Assembly: GCA_013213745.1 (NCBI GenBank)
Contig: JABSQH010000032.1
Location: 1-50,843 of the forward strand
Direction of reading: 5' to 3'
DNA: 50,843 nucleotides
From: Ilumatobacteraceae bacterium
GTDB taxonomy: Bacteria > Actinomycetota > Acidimicrobiia > Acidimicrobiales > Ilumatobacteraceae
Part shown: one piece after another, positions 27,117-33,055 of the stretch
How the letters are laid out: each line of letters opens with the position of its first letter
How positions within the stretch are numbered: the stretch's first letter is position 1
The notes under the pieces: model-generated
The model's database searches: none
What the model was told of the DNA's origin: nothing
What the model saw: the letters and a program-made list of their open reading frames with translations, nothing else
Made by a program: the position numbers and the translations under genes

Positions 27117-27902
27117 TTACAGCGGGCCGCTGATGCCGCCGTCCTTGCGCACTCGCCAGAAGTGGATCGCCATGAAGATCACGATGACGAACGGCAAGAA
27201 CAACACATGCAACACGTACCATCGCAATAGCGTTTCCGAGCCGATCTCAGCTCCGCCCAACAAGACGAATCTGACCTCCTGTCCGAACACGGGCGTGTAG
27301 CCCATCATGTTGGTGCCCACGGCCACCGCCCACAACGCAAGTTGATCCCACGGCAACAGGTAGCCGGTGAACGACAGCAACAGGGTCAACGTGAGCAAGA
27401 TCACCCCGATCACCCAGTTGAACTCGCGTGGCGGCTTGTAGGCCCCGTGGTAGAAGACGCGGGCCATGTGCAAGAACACTGCCAGCACCATCAGGTGTGC
27501 ACCCCATCGGTGCATGTTGCGCACCAACAGCCCGAACGTCACCGAGGTCTGCAGGTTCTGGATGTCGTTCCACGCCGCTGTGGTTTCCGGCCGATAGAAG
27601 AACATCAAGAAGATGCCGGTGACGGTGAGCAGGATGAACAGGAAGAAGCTCAATCCGCCGAGGCACAGGGTGTAGCTGACCTTCACCGCATGACGCTTCA
27701 CCTTGACCGGGTGCAGGTGGTACAGCACCGAGTTCATGATGACGTAGCTGCGGTTACGCGGGCTGTCGGTGTAGCCCTTGCGGAAAATCGAGCCCGGCCG
27801 GAAGATCGAGTTCCAGGCCTGGCTCCCCTGGACGGAATCGACCGTGGTGTTCACCCGGTCCTTGATCGTCGGCCGGGGCTTGTCGTCAATAATTTTCGCC
27901 AT
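27117..27902 (-). CDS. Cytochrome b N-terminal subunit, b6-type (PetB/QcrB-like)
   Basis: The 261-residue, four-helix protein binds two b haems. Helix B contributes H131 and H145, and helix D H232 and H247; the 15-residue step in helix D is the b6 pattern (mitochondrial bc1 uses 14). Helix A reads SYTLCLGGLSFF, where Cys80 aligns with the Cys of YCLGG in cytochrome b6 that covalently holds the extra c-type haem. LPWDQLALWAVAVGTN is the conserved Qo-region loop. The protein ends after the fourth helix, so cytochrome b is split, with the remainder encoded at 26254-27048. ATG 27902 follows a GGGGAA ribosome-binding site that is part of a repeated element. Confidence 0.9.
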   Translation of the reverse strand: MAKIIDDKPRPTIKDRVNTTVDSVQGSQAWNSIFRPGSIFRKGYTDSPRNRSYVIMNSVLYHLHPVKVKRHAVKVSYTLCLGGLSFFLFILLTVTGIFLMFFYRPETTAAWNDIQNLQTSVTFGLLVRNMHRWGAHLMVLAVFLHMARVFYHGAYKPPREFNWVIGVILLTLTLLLSFTGYLLPWDQLALWAVAVGTNMMGYTPVFGQEVRFVLLGGAEIGSETLLRWYVLHVLFLPFVIVIFMAIHFWRVRKDGGISGPL

Positions 27903-27909
27903 TAGCTGC

Positions 27910-27931
27910 GTTCCCCGGCCACGCAGGCCGC
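27910..27931 (-). repeat. Leader repeat, copy 1 (upstream of the cytochrome b gene)
   Basis: GTTCCCCGGCCACGCAGGCCG occurs here and, nearly unchanged, at 28418-28438 and 28448-28469. Each contains the small inverted repeat CGGCC-ACGCA-GGCCG. Read on the minus strand, this copy supplies the GGGGAA ribosome-binding site of the cytochrome b gene. A GC-rich stretch of alternating gctcgctggcgct-like sequence adjoins copies 1 and 3. Confidence 0.6.
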
Positions 27932-27996
27932 GTCTGGGCGCTCGCTCGCTGGCGCTGCGCTCACTCGCATAGTCGATAGATCTCGCATTTCTTTCC

Positions 27997-28410
27997 TCAG
28001 AGCCTCATGCCATAGCCGTAGCCATGGTTGTTGGTTCGCACGTGAGAGTTACCCGCCGACGTGGCGGTACCCGCCTTGCCGAGGATGATCACCCCGGTCG
28101 GACAGCGGTCGACGCACAACGCACAACGTGTGCAGATGTCGTCGTCGATCGTGAACATGAACGCGTCCGACGGGTCGGTGCCCGGCTGTTCGGTGCCGAC
28201 CGCTTCGTCGACCGCGTCGACCGACACCATGTGGATGCACTTCCACGGGCAGATGTCGACACACCCTTCACAGGCGATGCACTCGGTCTGGTCGATGTGA
28301 ATGAACTGCTTCGGTTTGACGGCGCGCGTCAGATAGTCGGCGTCGACTTCCACCAACGTGTAGTCGTCGGTGTACGGCATCATCGGCGGATTCGCGTCGG
28401 TTTTCGCCAT
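27997..28410 (-). CDS. Ferredoxin-like protein with two [4Fe-4S] motifs
   Basis: The 137-residue protein has two complete motifs: C44-x2-C47-x2-C50-x3-C54 (CIACEGCVDICPWKC, with an extra C58) and C93-x2-C96-x2-C99-x3-C103 (CTRCALCVDRCP). Between them is an acidic loop of about 30 residues (AVDEAVGTEQPGTDPSD). The C-terminal tail is Gly/His/Asn-rich (NNHGYGYGMRL). No membrane segment. Its place between an unknown membrane protein and cytochrome b suggests an electron-transfer or assembly partner of this bc complex rather than a free ferredoxin; that is inference. ATG 28410 is preceded by an AGGGAA ribosome-binding site lying in repeat copy 2. Confidence 0.85.
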   Translation of the reverse strand: MAKTDANPPMMPYTDDYTLVEVDADYLTRAVKPKQFIHIDQTECIACEGCVDICPWKCIHMVSVDAVDEAVGTEQPGTDPSDAFMFTIDDDICTRCALCVDRCPTGVIILGKAGTATSAGNSHVRTNNHGYGYGMRL

Positions 28411-28417
28411 GACTAGC

Positions 28418-28438
28418 GTTCCCTGGCCACGCAGGCCG
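28418..28438 (-). repeat. Leader repeat, copy 2 (upstream of the ferredoxin gene)
   Basis: GTTCCCTGGCCACGCAGGCCG differs from copy 1 at one position (C to T) and, on the minus strand, supplies the AGGGAA ribosome-binding site of the ferredoxin gene. Confidence 0.6.
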
Positions 28439-28447
28439 TCCTCAGCA

Positions 28448-28469
28448 TTCCCCGGCCACGCAGGCCGCG
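28448..28469 (-). repeat. Leader repeat, copy 3 (in the 28411-28543 gap)
   Basis: ATTCCCCGGCCACGCAGGCCG lies 30 bases from copy 2 in the non-coding gap between the ferredoxin gene and the upstream membrane-protein gene. It is not next to a start codon, so the element is not merely a ribosome-binding site. Nothing else is recognised in the gap. Confidence 0.55.
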
Positions 28470-28543
28470 GTTGACCACTTGCTCGCTGGCGCTCGTTGCG
28501 TTCGCAGTTGCGAGCACAGGCTCGGTCGACAGACGCATCTCGA

Positions 28544-29029
28544 TCAGGCCTTCTTCACCAGCGGGCGGCCGTAGGTCGATGTGGGGAGTTCCTTCGGCTT
28601 CACGTCGCCACGCTTCTGCCACCAGACGGCGAGGAACACGAACAAACCGATGAACACGAGGTGGATGAGCACGACGATGATGTCGCGCACTGCTTCGTAC
28701 TGCAGCGTGATCGGATTCCAGCCGCCCGCCGACTGCGGCTTCAAGATGCCACCGGGGCCGTACAGGAGCTTGTCGCGCGACCACCCGAGGTTCTTGTCGG
28801 CGTGGTCGATCCACTGGTGCGGAACGATGCCGAAGGCCAAGAACAGCACGCCGAAGATGTAGGTCGACCCGAGCATTGCCTCGCCCCACGAGAACGGGGC
28901 GCCCACTGGCCGGCGCTTGCCGTAGGGAATCACCAACAGACATAGGATCACCGTGCCGACGAACGACGCGATGAAAGCCTGGTTCATCCCCGGCCACTCG
29001 AGGACGTCGATGGCGAACATTGCGGACAT
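28544..29029 (-). CDS. Small membrane protein of unknown function, first gene of the bc-complex cluster
   Basis: The 161-residue product has three hydrophobic helices (about 18-36, 50-70 and 114-137), a His/Asp/Trp-rich loop between the second and third (HQWIDHADKNLGWSRDKLLY), and a basic C-terminus ending RPLVKKA. No cofactor motif. I start at ATG 29029, which has AGGAGG upstream (12-base spacing), rather than at the longer open frame to 29104. It leads the minus-strand respiratory cluster, so it is likely to be a subunit or assembly factor of the bc complex. No family recognised. Confidence 0.72.
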   Translation of the reverse strand: MSAMFAIDVLEWPGMNQAFIASFVGTVILCLLVIPYGKRRPVGAPFSWGEAMLGSTYIFGVLFLAFGIVPHQWIDHADKNLGWSRDKLLYGPGGILKPQSAGGWNPITLQYEAVRDIIVVLIHLVFIGLFVFLAVWWQKRGDVKPKELPTSTYGRPLVKKA

Positions 29030-29135
29030 GGTACTGGGCGGCCTCCTGGGGACGAAGTCTGGCACGACAGTGTCGCCGGTCCGCCAGGTTGTGCGTAAGT
29101 TCACGGAATCGCCGCATGGCCCCTGGTCGGCAACT

Positions 29136-29151
29136 CGTGATCACAATCACG
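29136..29151. promoter_or_regulatory. CRP/FNR-family operator between divergent respiratory genes
   Basis: CGTGATCACAATCACG is an inverted repeat that contains GTGA-N6-TCAC, the half-site spacing of CRP/GlxR-type operators. It sits between the bc-complex cluster (minus) and the cytochrome c-menJ pair (plus). Its centre is about 62 bases upstream of the cytochrome c start codon; with the near-leaderless promoter below, that is close to the -61.5 position of class I CRP activation. A weaker half-match, GTGC-N6-TCAC, lies at 29091-29104. Confidence 0.6.
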
Positions 29152-29192
29152 ATTTGATCGCGGTGATTTCTTCCCTGCGGCCGACCGACCTC

Positions 29193-29198
29193 TATCAT
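29193..29198 (+). promoter_or_regulatory. Probable -10 element of the cytochrome c gene (near-leaderless)
   Basis: TATCAT lies seven bases before the GTG start at 29206, so transcription would begin at or next to the start codon. No good -35 is present (CTTCCC at the right distance), which suits an activator-dependent promoter using the palindrome at 29136-29151. Confidence 0.5.
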
Positions 29199-29205
29199 CA
29201 GCGCA

Positions 29206-30057
29206 GTGACCGAGATCCCCGAACACTTGCTGAAGCGCTCACGCGAGCGTCGAGCGGCGATCGGCAAGGGCGGCGACGAGGGCGACAACGCACCAGCCGC
29301 CGGCGAGTCCGCGCAGACCCCTGCACCGTCCGCGGCCACGCCCGCCACGCAACCAGCCGCCGCCCCGCCCGCGGGTCCGCCGCCGCGCACGGTCGCTCCC
29401 GAGCCGGCCGCACCACCACCGCCACAACCCGATCCGCCGTACGTCGTCGCTGCGAAGCGCCGCAAGCGCATCCCGTTCTGGGCGATGGCCACGCTGTCGT
29501 TGATGCCGATCTGGGCGTTCATCTACGTGCGGTCGGTGACCGACACGCCCGAAGTCGCCGAAGGGCCGCTCGGCCTTGGCGAGGAGATCTACAGCAACTG
29601 CGCCAGCTGCCATGGCGGCGACGGCGGCGGCGGCGTGGGGTACGCGTTCTCCGGCGGCGAGGTTCTCTTGTCGTACCCGCAAATCGAAGATCAGATCAGG
29701 TACGTGTACTACGGCACCGAGGGCTACAACGCGACCGGCGTCGAGGTTCCCGGCAACCCCGACCGGCCCGGCGGACCGCACGTCACCGGTGCCCTCGGCG
29801 TCATGCCCGCATTCGGCGGTCAGCTCACCCCCTACCAGATCATCGGAGTGGTGTGCCACGAGCGCTACACGCTGGGCGGCGCCGATCCGACATCGGAAGA
29901 GTTTGCCGACGAGTTCGCGACCTGGTGCAGTGAAGACTCCCCCGTGTTCGAAGCGGTACAGAGCGGCACGTACGACTACACCAACGAGAGCCTCGGCGAG
30001 ATGGCTGACTTCGACATCACCCCGGTCGGTCCGGTCCCCATCGAAGGCTCGCCCTGA
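29206..30057 (+). CDS. One-haem, membrane-anchored cytochrome c with N-terminal IPEHLL motif
   Basis: The 283-residue protein starts MTEIPEHLLKRSRERRAAIG, continues with about 60 Pro/Ala-rich residues, a basic patch (AKRRKR, 83-88) and one membrane helix (about 89-108), and ends in a cytochrome c domain with haem motif CASCH (132-136) and probable distal Met in GVMPAFGG (about 203). Topology puts the N-terminal tail in the cytoplasm and the haem outside. The opening peptide is also in the cytochrome b C-terminal subunit (27048), with different synonymous codons. It probably works with the bc complex as an electron carrier or extra subunit. The GTG start fits the -10 just upstream. Confidence 0.87.
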   Translation: MTEIPEHLLKRSRERRAAIGKGGDEGDNAPAAGESAQTPAPSAATPATQPAAAPPAGPPPRTVAPEPAAPPPPQPDPPYVVAAKRRKRIPFWAMATLSLMPIWAFIYVRSVTDTPEVAEGPLGLGEEIYSNCASCHGGDGGGGVGYAFSGGEVLLSYPQIEDQIRYVYYGTEGYNATGVEVPGNPDRPGGPHVTGALGVMPAFGGQLTPYQIIGVVCHERYTLGGADPTSEEFADEFATWCSEDSPVFEAVQSGTYDYTNESLGEMADFDITPVGPVPIEGSP

Positions 30058-30078
30058 GTCGGCTCCGGCCCTGAGCTC

Positions 30079-31317
30079 GTGACCGCCGAGGTTCTCGTGG
30101 TCGGCGGAGGACCGGCCGGATCGGCGGTGGCCATTCGACTGGCCCGTGGCGGCCACGCCGTCACGCTGATCGAGAAGCGGCCGACGCCACGCCACAAAGC
30201 GTGTGGCGACGCGCTCACCCCGCGGGCGGTCGACGAACTCGACCAACTCGGCGTCGACCCGGTCGAACTCGGAGGGCACCGCACGATCGGCGTTCGGCTG
30301 CGTTACAACGACCGCCGGCAGCACGTGCGCTGGCCCGAGCACCCACGCTTCCCCAACACGGGAGCCGCGCTCCGGCGGCCAGTGCTCGACGAACACCTCC
30401 GCGACCTCGCTCGCCGATCCGGCGCGCAGGTCCTCATGGGCCACGAGGCCACCGCACCCGTCGCCGAACGAGGCCTCGTGCGCGGCGCGCGGACAGTGAC
30501 CGAGGAGGGGGCCACACGCGACGTCCTTGCCCGTTTCGTCGTCGTGGCCGACGGCGCGAACAGCAGGTTCGGACGGGCCCTCGGTACCACCCGAGACCGC
30601 AACTGGCCATACGGGATCGCGGCGCGCACGTACTTCGCCAGCCCGCTCGCATCGCAGCCATGGATCGAGTCCGTTCTCCGGCCCCGCGATGCCGACGGCC
30701 GTCGCATCAGCGGTTTCGGCTGGGTCACCCCGGTCGGCGACGGAACGGTCAACGTCGGGACGGCGATGCTCTCGACGTATCGCGACGTGCGCTCGGTGAA
30801 CGCACTCAAGTGGCTCGATCACTTCGCGCAGCAATCGGCCGAGCGGTGGCAGTTCGATGCGTCCCAGCAACTGAAGTCGCCGACCCGCTTTCGGGTGCCG
30901 CTCGGCAGCTCGGTGGGCCCGAAGATGGGCCCGACGTTCCTCGTCGTCGGCGACGCCGCCGGCGCCGCCAATCCGTTCAACGGTGACGGTGTCGACGCCG
31001 CGTTGCTCACGGCGCGATTGGCCAGCGACGTCCTCGACGATGCCCTCACCTCCGGCACTGCGGCGTCATTGCAGCAGTACCCCACGCTGCTCGCCGACGA
31101 ACTCGGCCGGTACCACCACGTCGGTCGCTTGAGCGCCCGATTCCTCGGCAGTCCCACCATTGCCGGCATGGTGCTCAGCGGCGCGATGCGGAGCCCTGAT
31201 GCGATGGCCGGCGTCCTCCGAATCGGCGCCAATGAGTTGCGGCGCGAGCGAACCGGCGGCGCCGAGCGGGTGTACGCCCTCGCCGCCGCGGCATCGCGCC
31301 TCGCTCCGAGTTGGTAA
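30079..31317 (+). CDS. Geranylgeranyl reductase-family flavoprotein, probably menaquinone reductase (MenJ-like)
   Basis: The 412-residue protein has the FAD-binding GGGPAGS near its N-terminus, KACGDALTPRAV (the conserved Cys-Gly loop of the family), the mid-domain VVVADGANS and the C-terminal VGDAAGAANPFNGDGVDAALLTA, the second FAD contact. Relatives saturate isoprenoid double bonds; mycobacterial MenJ partly saturates the menaquinone side chain. It lies 21 bases after the cytochrome c gene, so the two are probably co-transcribed. The neighbourhood (nuo, bc complex, polyprenyl diphosphate synthase 3 kb away) resembles the actinobacterial menaquinone locus and supports MenJ over phospholipid reductases. 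Substrate is inferred, not proven. Confidence 0.8.
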   Translation: MTAEVLVVGGGPAGSAVAIRLARGGHAVTLIEKRPTPRHKACGDALTPRAVDELDQLGVDPVELGGHRTIGVRLRYNDRRQHVRWPEHPRFPNTGAALRRPVLDEHLRDLARRSGAQVLMGHEATAPVAERGLVRGARTVTEEGATRDVLARFVVVADGANSRFGRALGTTRDRNWPYGIAARTYFASPLASQPWIESVLRPRDADGRRISGFGWVTPVGDGTVNVGTAMLSTYRDVRSVNALKWLDHFAQQSAERWQFDASQQLKSPTRFRVPLGSSVGPKMGPTFLVVGDAAGAANPFNGDGVDAALLTARLASDVLDDALTSGTAASLQQYPTLLADELGRYHHVGRLSARFLGSPTIAGMVLSGAMRSPDAMAGVLRIGANELRRERTGGAERVYALAAAASRLAPSW

Positions 31318-31376
31318 CCATCGCCCGATCGGTGCCGGCGGCCCGCCACTGCTCGCCCCCGCAGGGTGGTGAGCAC

Positions 31377-31423
31377 CCACCGGTGAGCGAAGCGGCCCAC
31401 AGGGAGCCATCTCCCTCACCGCA
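31377..31423. repeat. Imperfect direct repeat, copy 1, in a convergent intergenic region
   Basis: A 47-base unit starting CCACCGGTGAGCGAAGCGG and ending CCATCTCCCTCACCGCA recurs at 31439-31486 with a few substitutions and a one-base length change; the unit spacing is 62 bases. Both copies lie between the convergent ends of the menJ-like and trkH genes (31318-31491). Confidence 0.7.
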
Positions 31424-31438
31424 CGGATTGCGACTCCA

Positions 31439-31486
31439 CCACCGGTGCGCGAAGTGGCCCCACAGGAAGCCATCTCCCTCACCGCA
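31439..31486. repeat. Imperfect direct repeat, copy 2
   Basis: CCACCGGTGCGCGAAGTGG through CCATCTCCCTCACCGCA, the second copy of the unit at 31377-31423. It ends six bases before the trkH stop codon. On the minus strand both copies can be read as the same short peptide (REMA-x-CG), a coincidence of the repeat and not evidence for a gene. Confidence 0.7.
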
Positions 31487-31491
31487 GGCGG

Positions 31492-33042
31492 TCAGGTGGC
31501 GCGCGAGGTGCCGGCGCGGCGCAGCGCTCTGGGGACGCGCAGGGTGACCACCGACAGCGCCAGGATCACCGGGTAGATCTCCAATCGGCCGAGGAGCATC
31601 TGGCCCATCGCGACCACCCGGCCGAGCCGGGGGATCGACAAGAAGTCGTTGGCATGGTCGAGTTCGCCGAGGCCCGGGCCGACGTTGCCGAATGCCGTCG
31701 CCGACGACGAGAACGACGTGATCATGTCGGGCCCGGTCATCGAGATCAGCACGGCGCCGCCGCCGAAGATCGCGAGCGCCAACAGCATGAAGCCGACGAC
31801 ACGGCGGGCGACGTCATCGGTCAGGAGGCCGTTGCCCACGCGCACGGGGCGCACCAACTTGGGGTGCAGATGGCGCAGCGCCTCGCGGTGGGCGAAGCTC
31901 GCCACCGCCATCATCCGGATCACCTTGACTCCACCAGCGGTCGAACCGGCCATGGCCCCGATCGGCATGGCGATCAACAGGACCAGCTGCGCCGTCTGGC
32001 TCCACATCCCATACTCGGTCGTGACGTAGCCGGTCGTGGTGATCGTGGCCACGGTGGTGAACAGGGAGTCACGGAACCCGGCCGCCTGTCCACCGTCGGC
32101 GCCCGACGCCACGAAGGCCCACAGCGTGATGAGCGCGACGATCACGAGATACACCCGCAGCTCCGTCGACTGCAACAGCGGCTTCGGGTCTCGACGCAGG
32201 GCGCGGTAGTAGAGGGTGAAGCTGCCACCTGCGAGGAGCATCGCAACGACGCAGATCCACTCGATCACCGCCGAGTCGAAGTGGCCGATCGAGGACTGGT
32301 AGGGCGAGAACCCGCCGGTCGACACGGTGGTGAAGCTGTGCGACATCGCGTCGTAGAGATCCATCCCGGCCGCGGCGTAAGCAGCTGCGAGCACGATCGT
32401 GAACCCGACGTAGACCGCCCAGAGCCGACGGGCGGTCTCGCGCACGCGCGGGGTCAACCGCTCACCGGTCGGTCCGGGCGCCTCGGCGGCGAGCAGGCTC
32501 ATCCCGCCCGAACCCACGGTCGGCAGCACCGCCACGACGAGCACGATCACGCCCATCCCCCCGATCCACTGCGACGTCGAGCGCCAAAAGAGCAGACCAC
32601 GTCCCGTGGCCTCGATGTCACCGGTCACCGTGGCACCGGTGGTCGTGAAGCCGGAGATCGACTCGAAGATCGCATCGTCGAACCGCTCGAAGTGGCCGGT
32701 CACGAGGTACGGGATGGCCCCGGCCAACGCCATTGCGACCCAGGCGACGGTGACGGTGACGAACACGTCGAGACTGCGGATCTGCTTCGGAACGATCGTC
32801 GACCGCCACAACACCGAGCCAACCACCCACACGACCAATCCGGTGGCCAGCAATGGCCATACGTCTGGCCCATCGCCGATCACGTCGACGACGCCGGCGA
32901 CGAAGATGCCAACGCCGACCACGGCCAACGTCAGACCGACGACGTTGAACAACAGCGTTGGGCGTCGACGCGGCGCGAGCAGTCGCTCACCGCGCCCGCC
33001 GAACCACGACACCCGCCCTTGCGAGCGGACGACGGAGCTCAT
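31492..33042 (-). CDS. trkH: Trk-type potassium uptake membrane subunit TrkH
   Basis: The 516-residue membrane protein shows the four P-loop repeats of the TrkH/KtrB family: GFTTTGATV, TVSTGGFSPY, TITTTGYVTT and SSATAFGNVGPGLG, whose central glycines form the K+ selectivity filter. The gate-region sequence GGMGVIVLVVAVLPTVGSGG is also present. I start at ATG 33042 (MSSVVRSQGRV); the longer frame to 33168 overlaps trkA and is a shadow. It lies 13 bases after trkA, so the two form an operon. Stop is at 31492, next to the direct repeats. Confidence 0.92.
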   Translation of the reverse strand: MSSVVRSQGRVSWFGGRGERLLAPRRRPTLLFNVVGLTLAVVGVGIFVAGVVDVIGDGPDVWPLLATGLVVWVVGSVLWRSTIVPKQIRSLDVFVTVTVAWVAMALAGAIPYLVTGHFERFDDAIFESISGFTTTGATVTGDIEATGRGLLFWRSTSQWIGGMGVIVLVVAVLPTVGSGGMSLLAAEAPGPTGERLTPRVRETARRLWAVYVGFTIVLAAAYAAAGMDLYDAMSHSFTTVSTGGFSPYQSSIGHFDSAVIEWICVVAMLLAGGSFTLYYRALRRDPKPLLQSTELRVYLVIVALITLWAFVASGADGGQAAGFRDSLFTTVATITTTGYVTTEYGMWSQTAQLVLLIAMPIGAMAGSTAGGVKVIRMMAVASFAHREALRHLHPKLVRPVRVGNGLLTDDVARRVVGFMLLALAIFGGGAVLISMTGPDMITSFSSSATAFGNVGPGLGELDHANDFLSIPRLGRVVAMGQMLLGRLEIYPVILALSVVTLRVPRALRRAGTSRAT

Positions 33043-33055
33043 ACCGCAGTCGACC

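Noticed and set aside
29239-30870. Long minus-strand open frame (543 codons) over the cytochrome c and menJ-like genes
   Set aside because: The plus-strand genes contain CASCH and FAD motifs; the minus frame has no recognisable domain.
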